Shown here: piece by piece, positions 44,083 to 55,616 of the stretch
How the letters are laid out: the number at the start of each line of letters is the position of its first letter
How positions within the stretch are numbered: the first letter of the stretch is position 1
Source of the DNA: Henricia sp. BOLD:AAB3569
Lineage: Eukaryota; Echinodermata; Asteroidea; Spinulosida; Echinasteridae
DNA: 64,000 bases
NCBI GenBank assembly: GCA_037783545.1
Contig: JBBELK010000366.1
Location: 496,001 to 560,000, forward strand
Direction of reading: 5' to 3'
Position numbers and translations under genes: made by a program
Notes under the pieces: model-generated
The model's database searches: none
Told to the model about the DNA's origin: nothing
The model's input: only the letters and a program-made list of their open reading frames with translations

Positions 44083-45109
44083 GTCATACGTATCAGCCCT
44101 CCATTGGAATGAAAATGGACAGAGACGGCAAGCGACAAAGATTGATGGCACTCCATGCTTCAGAATAAACTATCCAAAGCAGAAGGCAGGACCCTCGGGA
44201 CTGGTGGTCTATCAAATATTTTCTTCTGTCTCTGAAGGATTTCTGAGACAGATAAAACAGAAGAAAACAGGTTGGACATGCCACAGGTCAGACTTGGTCA
44301 ATTGGTACACCTTGATTGAAATATTGACAGTGATTGTTCGATAACTAAATGTTAGAAACAATTAAATACAAATGTTTTACTTTCTTTTTTTGTCATTGAT
44401 GTCTCATTGATGTCTCATTTGAAAGTGCATAATTTGTTTCTAGAAAATTATCAATTCCAAAAATCTTTTTATTTGTTGAGGTGCCGCACCCAAACCAGGT
44501 CACACCCTCTATGTCCCCAGAACCCGTCTGGTAACCTATGGGGATAGGGCATTTTCTAGTTATGCACCCCATCTTTGGAATTATTTGCCAGATGAGCTGA
44601 GAGCCACATGTGATCTTTCTGTCTTTAAACGGCATTTAAAGACATTTCTTTTTCACCAGGCTTTTCACAACAACTAGTGACTTTCTTTCTTGACCTGGCG
44701 CCTTTGAATGGCCTCCAGATATTGTGCGCCTAATAAGTGCTTTGCTATTATTATTATATTTTTCCTTGCCTTCTACATCTGCAGGCCTGGTTTGAGTCAG
44801 TATGTGAATTGGGTTTACATGTAAGTCTTGCTTTAAAAGGAAAGTGGAAAAATCTGCCAAAAATGTTTTTTTTCCCCCAATGTAGACTATGTTAAGCGGC
44901 TTGTGTCTGAGGTCATACAGCTAGTTCAGGCAGGGGACAAAACAGCTCGAGAGCAAATGCAGGAGCTCCAAGCACCACAGCCAATGTGTGCAAGTGTGGA
45001 GCGACCAAATAAGGCTGCGGCAGTCGCTCAATACCAGAAGCATCGTAGGTTTTCCACCCCTATGAGAGTGCAAACAACTGCCAGCTCCCCAACAGCCAAT
45101 GAAAATTGA
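44083..45109 (+). CDS. 3' end of a transposon-encoded protein (probable Kolobok-type transposase), two exons
   Basis: Two segments join in frame: 44083-44270 (acceptor after tttttgatacag, donor GTTGGA) and 44886-45109 (acceptor after caatgtag, stop TGA 45107-45109). The join restores an Asp codon and 137 codons in all. Motifs: SYVSALHWNENGQRRQAT, then YVKRLVSEV and, near the end, QPMCASVERPNKAAAV. In my memory this order (S.L.ALH.NEN..R.QA, a YV..L segment, then P.C..F.RP.KE.A) is the C-terminus of a large transposon protein family with TTAA-target relatives. The 5' exons are not found and may be lost to insertions at 39.5-43.9 kb. A LINE fragment sits in the intron. Family name is inference. 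Confidence 0.5.
44470..44770 (+). pseudogene. 5'-truncated LINE fragment (CR1 group 3' end)
   Basis: Reads VTYGDRAFSSYAPHLWN and LPDELRATCDLSVFKRHL, then LFHQAFHNN and stop at about 44677, followed by a short 3' UTR with tattattattat. This matches the end of CR1-group RT proteins (compare APSLWNKLP and FKTFLKTHLF in the LINE at 50233). It interrupts the intron between the two transposase-like exons. Confidence 0.75.
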
Positions 45110-46289
45110 ATGACATCCTCCATTGCAGTTGTACCAAGGGGCAGCTCTTGGAAAGCCATTTTATGAGGGGTTCAGTGTTGAGACAGTTCTTTTTATTTCC
45201 CTTCAATATTTGCCTGTCGGCTCTAACTTGAAATATTTGAATGCAGTACTGAGTAATGTGCCTATTAATCACCGTAAAAATGAATTACTCAAGCAGGAGA
45301 TGAGGGTAAAATCATATATGGTCTTCATAGAAATTCGAACTATAGGCCCACCAATGTATTTCTTACAGTTGTCGGCTCGGTGGGCAATGCATATATTGAA
45401 AATCCATCCTTGGCAGTGTTATTGCAGAATGGAAAATTGGATGTACCGGTACATGTAATCTGCAGGTCAGAGGTCTTGGGTTCAAACCACTATAAAGACA
45501 ATAGGGATTTTCTCTCAATGTATGTTTGAGATAATTAAATGAAAACTGATTTGCCATGGGCACTAAAACAGACTTCATTCAGCTAGATGCTCAAATCATT
45601 GAAATTGCAGCTATGTAATTGTACTGTGCATTTCATTCGGGCTAGACTTGAAACCATGCTTGGGTTTTCTCATTCATTAAAAAATACTAGTCTACACCCT
45701 TATGGCGTAAAAATATCATTTGTGTGCAACTTCGGGTACAATCTTTGATTTTTTCATGGATTACTCCTTGGTTAGTGGGAAACCCAAATCCGCTTGTTGC
45801 CTAATTTTGCTGACCCCGAAAAGGTGCTTTTTCAAGGTTTTTGGAAATAAAAATGCAGACGACGCGACGTGGAATTTAGCGCACGAAGAAATATTACCCC
45901 ATCACGAAGATGCCCAACTAGGAACCCTTCTGTATTAAGAACTGTACATACTGCGTTCGAATTTGGGTTCAATTCGCAAAGTGATCAGGTGATGGTATCG
46001 CACACTACAGACAAGGCTAGCTTCTACTAACAGTTTATGCAGTCACAAGATACGTGTTAATTTTGGCCGTGCCGTATCGCCATATGTAAAATCACGTCTG
46101 TGAAGTTGGCAGTGTCATAATATCATCAGGTTTGTTTATGCTTGTATAATCATGGAGGTAGGAATTTTCTTTTCCTACCTCCATGGTATAATGTAGGCCC
46201 TATATAGAGTGTGACATTGAATCGAGTCATTTTTTTGTGAAAGAAAGTTTGCAATAATCGGGTTTTGATATCGTTTTATGCTCAATGTT
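45110..46289. other. Non-coding stretch of the large element
   Basis: No gene. A perfect short hairpin catggaggtaggaa/ttcctacctccatg is at 46151-46185. A B-box-like word (gggttcaaacc) at 45479 hints at a decayed tRNA-like repeat but is not enough to call. Confidence 0.35.
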
Positions 46290-47226
46290 CAGTAGGGGCG
46301 CACGCGCCAACTCGGAGACAATCTCCAAACTCGCGGAAGTCTCCCGATAAGGAGACTTTTCTGTCCCCGAATACGGCGAATATCTCCACATTGGAGGACA
46401 TTTTTTTTTCAAAAAGCTGAGCGGCCTCGGGGATCGCTCGGCGGCCTCTGCAAACACGAAAAATGGAATCTAGGTCAAAAATACCCCCTAGTTGTCCGAC
46501 TACTTTGACTGGTTGTCCGACTACTTCTCGGATTACACGAGCGGGAAACTCGAGTGGCCGGAGCTGCAAAATTGCAACATGACACAGCGCAGTAAGTCGA
46601 TACCACAACTTTTCGGTACCAATAAAGTGGAATCTATATTTATGCTATACAATAGCGATTGCACTGGGATAAAATCGATACCGAAAAATCGATTTTTATC
46701 CCATCTATGTAAATGTTGCTGCAAGTTACTTTTATGTACAAGACAATCATATGGCACATGTACACGTAGCATACGAACAAAATCTTCAAAAATATGCCTG
46801 AATGGGATATTAACAATGCTGAACAACAGCCCGAGGACCTGGCAGAGGCTATAAGAGGTGGTCTTATGGCAACCTTGCAACCTGAATGTAGAAAATAAGT
46901 ACAAATAATGCAATATTTTGTGGGCATGACCATGAGGCATCACAGAGTCTATAGAGCCTGCACACATGAGACGGGCGTTCAATATATCCATGTACAAAAT
47001 TGGCATGACTTATGGTGGAAAATTCTGATGGGGCGGGTGGCTGCTGGGTAAGATGGGAAAAACGATGGGACTTGGGAAGATGGGCGATAATTTATCAGAT
47101 AAAAATGACTGATAATAAATATTACCTCAATTTAATAGTTAAAAATATTTAAAATACAAACTTGTTTTTCAATGGTCATCAGAACTTCATTCAAAACCTC
47201 AAATAGTATACAAATATTGACTGCTC

Positions 47227-47819
47227 ATGAGAGTGATGGTGCAAAGTATCATGATCCTTGAGACGGCGGGCCTGCTAGTTTCCCCGAGGTCGCAGGCCGA
47301 CTGGGAAAATAGAAATGAATGTCGCCCAAAGTTTCCTGGAGTTGAACTGGAGAATCTTCCTTTCGACCCTTTCTTTAATGTGTTGGGTTTCAGGTCCGAA
47401 AGAGCCCAACAGTATTGTTTAAAAGGAAGCGACCACCACAAAACATGGCACTTACCTCGGATATCATACCTAGCTGGCAGTAACAAAAGAGTTGCTGATA
47501 CCCTACGTACATGATAAGGGAGTGCCATGAAAATAAACAAGAACCAACGGCAGATGGATATTGGACATGGTGCGAAGATGTCACAGACCCCAATCTATAT
47601 GCAGCAGATGGCATTCACGTATCACCTATCGATCATGGATTCATGCTATTCCGGTCTGGGGTTAGGAAAAACAACATGGAAGCCATCTTTGCTGGACGGG
47701 CAAAGTTTACATCTTTGTTTTATTCCCAACACCACCCAAACTTCCTGAAGTATCAAGAGATTATGTTTAGAGACATGGTGGACGAGGTACTACAAGATTG
47801 TACATGTAACTGCTTATAG
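47227..47819 (+). pseudogene. Degenerate protein-coding segment of the 3.6 kb transposon
   Basis: Two overlapping frames: 47227-47514 ends with NKRVADTLRT and stop; 47511-47819 continues with a one-base shift, containing DGIHVSPIDHGFM, EAIFAGRAKFTSLFYSQHHP and MFRDMVDEVL. The second block recalls an uncharacterised repeat-encoded family (AGRAKF..LFYS.HHP) that I cannot name. The frame shift suggests a broken copy or an intron junction missed. Confidence 0.4.
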
Positions 47820-48154
47820 TATCAGTCATTTTTTGCACTGTGGAAAAGCTGCATTACTTGTTATATGACACCAACAAATTCCAAAACAAATACAAGTCCA
47901 TTTTTGTAAAAACAGTAAGATGCAAGGTCCCAACTTAATACAAAACTAAAGATGTCATACGGAAAGCATATCAATACAGTGCATGTGTTTTTCAAATTTT
48001 GTAATGTATCCTCAGCACTACAGGCATTAAATTCTGCAAAACCAGTCAGTTTCTACAAATGATAGTGGAATGCTCAATATTGCAAGATATAATACATGTA
48101 TTTAAGAAACTTAATGTAACTTGTACATGTCTATTCCGTGTGGTCTTTTTGCCA

Positions 48155-48285
48155 AGGTCCTGATGCCGGAGCAAGTATGTGATGTATTTCACAAGTCCTA
48201 TACAGTCCGCAGGACAGCGAGGGAAAAGAGCTACCAAGGAGGGGATGCCTGTCTCAAAGAAGTTAACAAGGAAGCCAAGTCATGA
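48155..48285 (+). pseudogene. Likely continuation of the same transposon gene
   Basis: Reads VLMPEQVCDVFHKSYTV, then ARE followed by SYQGGDACLKEVNKEAKS and a stop TGA at about 48283. The G.D..L.EVNK..KSW pattern occurs, as I recall, downstream of the HHP block in the same uncharacterised family. Weak. Confidence 0.3.
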
Positions 48286-49872
48286 TTAAAACATACTGTG
48301 ATGAAGTTTCTCAAGTGGTAGATGTGTTCAATTGTCTTGGCTAGTACCTATGCCTTCTTGTCATCAAACTTGGATACTCCGCATAGTTCAGTAAGGAGAG
48401 ATACTAGCTCTGGTGGGCGCTCACTAAGCCATTGCTTTGGCTTATAATTAAGCAAATCGCTTAGCTATAGTGGCCTCGCTGGTGGTAGAGTGCAGTGACG
48501 TCGTTGTTGACAAGTTTTGCTACTTTTGTATATATGTTCTTGAAAAGTAGGGGCTGATGACTTTGCAAATGCATGCTCCTCTTTGCTTGAATCAGTGTCC
48601 CTCGAGCTGTTCTCATCCACATCAGTCTTCTGGGATTTAGTCAAATCGGTCCCTGTTGCTTTTGCAATGCAAGCATCACAGACAAATTTGTCCACTTTTA
48701 ATGTAGTTTTTGTTGATTAATTCATCCTTTGTACTGTTTTAGGAACTCGTTTACCCTGAAAAATATTGGAAAGTTCCGTGTAGTTTTCAAAATCGTTATG
48801 AAAGTCGCAACCACACTTTAGAAAACTTTGCAGTTCCAGGCTCTCCATGCATATAGCTTGCTGAGTTGAACTATGACGCTACACTCTTAACTTGGGCATC
48901 TGTAATAGAGGAGAAAAGTTAATGAAAACACACCCGTAATTAAACTGACCATATCATATTCACTTAAATGTTGGGCGCAGTCGATCAACGGTTAATGTCC
49001 AGGTTTGATTTTTGCACAATCAGTTGATTTTATTGCATTGCTGATAAATATGCCATCACAAAAAAATTATGAATGTAAAAGATAAGGATTATCAAAGATC
49101 AAACTTCAACTTTTCGTATTATTTTTTCAAGCATTGTAGGTTGATATATTCGTAAAATAAATGCTAGAAATGTGACGAAACCACATTTCGAACCATCACC
49201 ATACCATGGAGGTTAAAAAATCAAAAGCCTCAACAAGGGCAGGCTCAACATGTTCACATGTTGCATGAACATGAACATGATGAAGCCTAAACGGCCGCAC
49301 TAATCACCGTCAGGAATCGTCAAGACCGTCAGGATCGAGCTGTCAGGATCGAGCCGTCAGGAACCGTCAGAAGCCGCCAGAAAACAGTAAACAAATAAAA
49401 ACGTCAGGAAGATGTCAGGAACCATAAAAAAAAAATTTGAAAATTCCCCAAACTTTAATTTTTTTAAATTTAACGCTAATTTTGTAATTTATTTTTATGT
49501 AATTAATTTAAACTTTTCAAATTAAACTTGAAAAATTAACCCTTAAAACAAAACATAAGAAAACTGCTAATAACATACGATTAAATTAAAAACCGTTAAA
49601 AAACTGAATTAAAAATTGTGTCTAACACTAGACAAAGGAGCAAGGTTGTCATCCAGACTACTATCTGCACTTTATATGTGAACGTGAGGCTGCAACCAGA
49701 CCGAGTCCAAACGATGATCTCCGTTTATGGAGACGTCCCCACAAACAGCGACAGACTCCTTTTTCGAGGACAGGCACGCTTCAAATATGTTTTGGGTCAC
49801 AGCTGTCTCCCGATGTGGAGACTGTCCGAAAATACGGAGATTGTCTCCTAGTTGGCGCGTGCGCCCCTACTG

Positions 49873-52800
49873 ATGTTTCTCACACTTATTAACAACATTG
49901 CGACAACCATCGACTGTCCATTTCGTGGGGCAGTTTCTTCAGTTTGTTCCTCGAGGACATCATGCATGGTCGCCCTTCGTCATGGCTGCACCTATGAATG
50001 TTTGTGTCTGTAAAAATTTCAGATTTTAACTTGGATTTGGCTGTTTTTAATTGGATTTTTTATCCTTTTGAGTATTTAATCATCTTTGTTGTGAGCTGTA
50101 CCTAGAATTCTAGCTGTTCATCGTGGGACTGAACTGTGCTTTTCTGGATTTTTTGTATCGTTTTGGGAATGACAACTGATCATTGTAAGACTGTTGTAGC
50201 TGGTTAGCAATCGTCAGTCTATTTCCGACACCATGGCATGCATTGGGCATTGTACCACCTTGAAGTTGGTTGTGCTATACATGTGCCTTCTTCATATACC
50301 GGTATGTGTTAGCAACCAAGCATCAGGAACACAGTGTCATGATCAGATTTTCTACTTTGGACTTGTGATTTCGCCCGTCACTCGCGGTGAGTTAATTGCT
50401 TCATCATCGTCAATCTCATCTTGGCGGTCGAACCTGCCTAGGTCGAAGTTGTCTAAACATGGCTCCACATGTTTGTATGTGCCTTATAACCACCCGGTCA
50501 TTGATATAACAATCGCAATGGATATTTCTTTGAACCCGGGCCCAGTTTTATCGCCACATGTTGAGGAGGACTTGATGCAGAATGGAATTAATTCACTTGA
50601 ACATATCAATACACCCTCTGTAGCTGCAAGTCAACTGTTGAACCATGCTCACACTTGTGCTCAGTACTGTAATTTTCTTCTGCCATACTCTGCTCTCCAG
50701 CTGTATAGTCTTCGCTCCAAGCATGCATTAGCACATGAAACAAGAAGGCATATCCATCTTCTTGGAATTGCAAAGCGAGCAAGAGGAAGTCGAGGTGGTC
50801 GGTGGACTTGTCGTGACAAAGCTGCAGAAAATGGCATGCCCATTCCTGTCCTAATAACACCGAGGACATGCATGACTTACATTTCAAGTTCATGTTCACT
50901 GATGTCTCGTCCAAGATTGCTCGTAGACATTACCAGTCGCCCACATCAGCAGTTTATTCCTGTCATTAGCAAACGACAGTTCACAGATTCTTACATGCAC
51001 ACTTGTGTCCCTCGTCCACGAACATTGGTTCATGTCTGCATGTCTAAACGTGTTAGTGTACATGCTCATAAACACCGTGACCTTGAGATGTGTTCTGTGA
51101 ATGTGAGGTCTTTGAAAAACAAAATTGCTGATTGGATTGACTTTGTCTGTACAACCGGCGCTGATTTCTATGCACTGACTGAGACCTGGTTCAAGGCAAC
51201 TGATGACGCGTATCGGATTCAAGCGATTCCTGTTGGGTTCAAGCTGTTTGATGTACCACGGGTAGGACGAACAGGAGGTGGTACGGCACTTCTCGTTCGT
51301 GAGACTCTTCAAGTTACAAGACATCCTGGTGGAGAGCATCGGTCGTTTGAATCCTCAGAATGGTCAATTCAGTCAGCATCACAGACTTTACGTTTGGTCA
51401 TCATTTATCGTCCACCTTACTCCCCTTCCCACCAGGTTGGGGTATCAATTTTTATTGATGAATTTTCAAACTATTTGGAATCTCTTGTAATGTGCAATGA
51501 ACCATTAATTATTACTGGTGATTTTAATATACATGTTGATCGCAATGATTGCACTGACGCTGTAAATTTTCGTGAGTTATTGGAATCCATGAGTCTAATG
51601 CAGCATGTTGGTTTTTCTACACACATACATGGTCACACTTTAGACTTGGTTATAACTAGACAGTCAGAAGCACTAATAAGTGGCCTTGTTTCTGACCGTT
51701 TATTCTCAGATCATTTTGCTGTTAAATGTTCTCTTAATTTTATAAAGCCACCATTGACTGTAAAGAAAGTTTTTGTCCGAAAAACTAAAGACATTGACAT
51801 GAAACAGTTTAAGAGCGATATTTCAAGGGACATGTTTTCTAATTTGGGTTGTAATGTGCCGGTACATGCTAATGATCTTGCATTGTCTTATAGTACTACT
51901 TTGCAATCCTTACTTGATGTTCATGCTCCTGTAAAAACTAAAACTGTTGTCGTGCGGCCCACAGTGCCATGGTTTAATGATGACATTAAGCAAGCCAAGC
52001 GTTGTAGAAGGAAACTTGAAAGGAAATGGAGAATGACAAAACTGGATTCTGATTTTATTCTTTTTAAGAGTTGCAGAAATCGGGTTATCTCTCTTATGAA
52101 TCAATCTCGATGTGATTATTATAACAATTTTATTAGTGATAACAGTGGTGATCCCAAGCGGTTTTTTAGGGCTAGCACCTCTCTTTTTAAGATTCAAACT
52201 AAAGTGCCTCCTTCACATTTACTTGCCAATGATATGGGTTTGTTTTTTATAAATAAAATTAAGTCCATTCGTTCCAAATTGATTGGCACCGATAATATCA
52301 ACAGTTTGTCTTTACATTGCCATGCTAATACAACGTCAATTTCACAGCTTACAGATTTTGATCTTCTTACTGAGAACTACGTCAAGAAACTTATTACTGG
52401 TTCATGTAAGAAATCGTGTTTACTGGATCCAATCCCAACTCATTTGGTAGCTGAAAACTTAGATGTTTTATTACCCTTTATTGCTCGGATTATGAATGCT
52501 TCCCTGGAATCAGGCTGCTTTCCAGACACATGGAAGTCGGCAGTTGTGCTACCTCTACTTAAAAAACCAGGTCTGGAGGCTAATATTGAAAATTACCGAC
52601 CAGTTAGCAACCTTCAGTTTATTTCAAAGTTGCTGGAAAAGGCCGTTTGCGATCAATTACAATGTCATTTAATTAGTCATAATTCTTTTCCTATGTTTCA
52701 GTCAGCGTATTGTAAATTTCACAGCACTGAAACAGCATTGTTGAGAGTAAAAAATGATTTATTATTGGCTATGAATAACAAACAGGTTACCATGCTCGTG

Positions 52801-54086
52801 CTACTTGACTTAAGTTCCGCTTTTGATACATTAGATCACAGCATCCTTGTTGACACTCTTAGGACAAAATTTGGAATTGACGGTATTGTTCTTCAGTGGT
52901 TTAGATCATATCTGAGTAACAGATCTCAACGCATTTTGGTCAATGATAAGTTATCGGATAAGTTCACTCTTGAGTGGGGTGTCCCGCAGGGTTCCTGTTT
53001 GGGTCCTTTATTATTTATTTTATATACAAGTGAGTTATTTGATATTGTAAAATCTCATCACCTTCAGGTTCATTGTTATGCGGACGACACACAATTGTAT
53101 ATCTCGTATTCACCTGACGTTGTTGGGTGTCAAAAAATGGCCATAGCTAACATGGAATCTTGTATTAAAGACTTGCGTACTTGGATGTCAACCATGGGAT
53201 TATTGTTAAATGACAGTAAATCTGAATTAATAATTATTGGTACTCGTCAGCAGGTAGCAAAGGTTAAGATTGATGGTTTACAGGTTGGTGGAGTAGTTGT
53301 CCGCCCTGTGACCCTGGTTCGGAATTTGGGAGCATGGTTTGATGTTAATTTATCCATGAAGGACCATGTGGTCAAAACATGCAATTCAGCTTTTTATTAC
53401 TTGCATAATATTAAATCAATTAGAAAGTATCTTACACGTGCCAGTACTGAAACACTTGTTCATGCTTTTATAACTTCCAAGTTGGATTATTGTAATAGTT
53501 TACTCTATGGGATACCGTCTGTGCATATTGATCGCCTTCAGCGAGTCCAAAATGCATGTGCTAGACTTGTGTGTAATAGGTACAAGTACTGTCATGTTAC
53601 ACCTCTTTTCCTAAATCTTCATTGGCTTCCAGTGAAGTTTAGAATTGTTTTTAAAGTATTGCTACTTGTTTTTAAAATTTTGCATGGTGATTGTCCGGAA
53701 TATTTGGCTGAGCTTATTACTATTCGCCCAGTGTCTCATTATAGCCTCCGTAGTTCTAACCCGAATAATGGCGTTCTTCTTCAGCACCTTGCCAAACGTA
53801 GTAGATTGTCTTTGGTCGATCAGGCTTTTCAATATGCCGCTCCATCGCTTTGGAACAAATTGCCTGTACAAGTGAGGAATGCCACTAGTATAGTCTCTTT
53901 CAAAACCTTCCTTAAAACCCATCTTTTTCAGAGTGCTTTTAATGTCTAAAATTTAATTGTACCTTAATAATTGACTTAATTGATTTTAACTTTTGTAATT
54001 TTTATGTTTTGCTGTAAGGCGCACTTGAATATTTGTTTAAGTAGAATTTGCGCCAAATAAATGCATTATATTATTATTATTATATC
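49873..54086 (+). mobile_element. Full-length CR1-group LINE
   Basis: The intact ORF at 50233-53949 with about 135 bases of 3' UTR ending in an ATT microsatellite (54068-54084), as in CR1/L2-type LINEs. The 5' boundary is not visible; 49873 is simply the end of the preceding transposon. No ORF1 is seen upstream. Orientation is plus, opposite to the P2X7-ballast gene. Confidence 0.8.
50233..53949 (+). CDS. LINE ORF2: 2A-like N-terminus, AP endonuclease and reverse transcriptase (1238 aa)
   Basis: Uninterrupted 1238-codon ORF with a good start context (caccATGG). Residues 9-27 are hydrophobic and resemble a signal peptide. DISLNPGP at 97-104 is a 2A-like motif (canonical D-V/I-E-x-N-P-G-P, with Ser in place of Glu), so ribosome skipping before Pro104 is possible. 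AP endonuclease at about 283-500: SVNVRSL, TETW, YRPP, GDFN at 429-432, SDH at about 492. Reverse transcriptase from about 690: YRPVSNL at about 787, SSAFDTLDH, GVPQGSCLGPLLF and the catalytic YADD at 949-952. The C-terminal APSLWNKLP and FKTFLKTHLFQSAF block ends the CR1-group proteins. It nicks target DNA and copies the RNA by target-primed reverse transcription. Recently active, judging by the intact frame. Confidence 0.92.
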   Translation: MACIGHCTTLKLVVLYMCLLHIPVCVSNQASGTQCHDQIFYFGLVISPVTRGELIASSSSISSWRSNLPRSKLSKHGSTCLYVPYNHPVIDITIAMDISLNPGPVLSPHVEEDLMQNGINSLEHINTPSVAASQLLNHAHTCAQYCNFLLPYSALQLYSLRSKHALAHETRRHIHLLGIAKRARGSRGGRWTCRDKAAENGMPIPVLITPRTCMTYISSSCSLMSRPRLLVDITSRPHQQFIPVISKRQFTDSYMHTCVPRPRTLVHVCMSKRVSVHAHKHRDLEMCSVNVRSLKNKIADWIDFVCTTGADFYALTETWFKATDDAYRIQAIPVGFKLFDVPRVGRTGGGTALLVRETLQVTRHPGGEHRSFESSEWSIQSASQTLRLVIIYRPPYSPSHQVGVSIFIDEFSNYLESLVMCNEPLIITGDFNIHVDRNDCTDAVNFRELLESMSLMQHVGFSTHIHGHTLDLVITRQSEALISGLVSDRLFSDHFAVKCSLNFIKPPLTVKKVFVRKTKDIDMKQFKSDISRDMFSNLGCNVPVHANDLALSYSTTLQSLLDVHAPVKTKTVVVRPTVPWFNDDIKQAKRCRRKLERKWRMTKLDSDFILFKSCRNRVISLMNQSRCDYYNNFISDNSGDPKRFFRASTSLFKIQTKVPPSHLLANDMGLFFINKIKSIRSKLIGTDNINSLSLHCHANTTSISQLTDFDLLTENYVKKLITGSCKKSCLLDPIPTHLVAENLDVLLPFIARIMNASLESGCFPDTWKSAVVLPLLKKPGLEANIENYRPVSNLQFISKLLEKAVCDQLQCHLISHNSFPMFQSAYCKFHSTETALLRVKNDLLLAMNNKQVTMLVLLDLSSAFDTLDHSILVDTLRTKFGIDGIVLQWFRSYLSNRSQRILVNDKLSDKFTLEWGVPQGSCLGPLLFILYTSELFDIVKSHHLQVHCYADDTQLYISYSPDVVGCQKMAIANMESCIKDLRTWMSTMGLLLNDSKSELIIIGTRQQVAKVKIDGLQVGGVVVRPVTLVRNLGAWFDVNLSMKDHVVKTCNSAFYYLHNIKSIRKYLTRASTETLVHAFITSKLDYCNSLLYGIPSVHIDRLQRVQNACARLVCNRYKYCHVTPLFLNLHWLPVKFRIVFKVLLLVFKILHGDCPEYLAELITIRPVSHYSLRSSNPNNGVLLQHLAKRSRLSLVDQAFQYAAPSLWNKLPVQVRNATSIVSFKTFLKTHLFQSAFNV

Positions 54087-55054
54087 GTGCTTCCATTGTT
54101 AAACGGTCTAAGTGTGTCCCACGAAATGCGGCTATTCGATACGGTCTATACGGAAACGGGATAAAGCTGGGGTTACTTTGGGGGAGGTGGGTGGTTTTCA
54201 TACATGGGAATAAAGTTGTCTGGAGAGACGAGATGTACAAGTCGAGCTGTCTTAATGTAGCTATAGGCCTACAGTATATGTTTATATTTCGCTGATCATT
54301 CGTGGCGAATTTGTAGTTGTACCCTTTGCTTAATTCAAGCGAATAAATACCTGATGAGGGTATCATTTTCAGTGACCCCATTTTTTCTGAGTTTACAAGA
54401 CAAACCGGAACGAACACTCAACACTGTACTCAGACGTTATTAATTTTCCTTCAAACGATCTTTTAAACATTGAAAAAGGGATTTCGTCCTTTGTCATTCA
54501 TTTTAATAGCACTTTGGTTTTTACGTTCGTTTCATAATGGTTTTTTTTTCAATCGTTACATAGTTTCAAAATTTGTCCAGGACAGTTTTATCAATGGGCT
54601 TCTAGTAGAAATAGGCCTAACCCCCTTTTAACAGTTTACCAATCATCTGTTCTGCCTTTAAAACCCAGTGTTGTTTAGTTTTCTAATCCTGGTCAAAATT
54701 TTGTATGTCATCGCACATTTAAAAGGACCATATTTTCAGATTATTAAAGTTCACATAGTTTGAGTAACGTCGACTGCACTTATCACTTTTTTTCTAAATA
54801 TTTGGACTAGTAGATGATATTATGGCAAAATAAAAGCCTAATAAGCCCGAACAAAATACCGTTCTGAATTTTTCTGGTACACAAATCATGCACAAGTGAC
54901 TCCAGTCTCTATTATAGGGAGCATGCTGTTTTAGTATGATTAAGTGATTACTTTTAGGGATTATTACCCAGGGACCGCTGGGGTGAATGAATTCGATACA
55001 AATGTGGACAAATCCATATGAGTTTGTGAAATCTGGATGCAGTGAAAAGCAACT
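54087..55054. other. Non-coding, contains possible SINE body
   Basis: No gene. On the minus strand, sequence downstream of the tRNA-like unit at 55055-55131 (about 54830-55054) may be the body of a tRNA-derived SINE. Confidence 0.35.
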
Positions 55055-55131
55055 TGGCTCCACCGGGATTCGAACCGCATTCCTTCTGCTTAATTAACGT
55101 GCAGACGCCCTACCAATTGAGCTATGAAGCC
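55055..55131 (-). repeat. tRNA-like sequence (SINE head or tRNA pseudogene)
   Basis: Minus strand GGCTTCATAGCTCAATTGG...GGTTCGAATCCC...GGAGCCA. The acceptor stem (GGCTTCA with TGGAGCC) and D stem pair well; A and B boxes are perfect. The anticodon loop is 11 rather than 7 bases (extra TTAA) and the T stem is mismatched, so not a functional tRNA. Confidence 0.7.
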
Positions 55132-55616
55132 AACTGGTGGTCTCGAATCACGGTAGTACAGTTGTTCCTCACTGATTGGGATTTGCTATTACGTGAGCCT
55201 AGCAAGGCATATACAGAGAAATAACCACCCCTCCCAGAGATTAAGTTTTGTTAGTTTTGTTTTCATAAAAATCGTCTATAAAACACTAATTTATTACAGA
55301 AAAACAATTACTCTAACAAGCCTGAAATTATTCATACCCTTACCATATTTTGAATCGTGTAAATTTTGAGGAATGGGAGTCTTTTGGCTTAAGTTACAAG
55401 AGTGTGAGAGGCAGCTGAAGGAATGACTGCAAAGAGACATTTCAAGAAATACATGTACATCATTTCGGGGGTATTTTATTGACAGATTTGCTGAAAATAT
55501 GTCTAGCCTCCTTAGATCAGTTCAAAGTCCTTTTTACAATCAATGGAAAATGCCTTGTTGTACTGGCTCACAAGTATCTGCGTGGAATTTGGCCAACTCC
55601 GCTAGTCTCCAGGTCC

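Larger units (their letters stand above)
46290..49872. mobile_element. 3.6 kb TIR transposon, superfamily unclear
   Basis: Inverted ends CAGTAGGGGCGCACGCGCC, 37 bases with one mismatch (AACT.GGAGACAATCTCC follows), then scattered gtctcc subterminal repeats at both ends. A 5-base direct repeat ATGTT flanks both sides. It contains fragments of a protein-coding gene (47227-48290). The CAG tip resembles hAT ends, but the 5-base target does not fit hAT. A degenerate cgtcagga word array lies at 49300-49410. Confidence 0.75.

Noticed and set aside
55055..55131. Functional tRNA gene
   Set aside because: Anticodon loop is too long and the T stem is mismatched, despite good A and B boxes.
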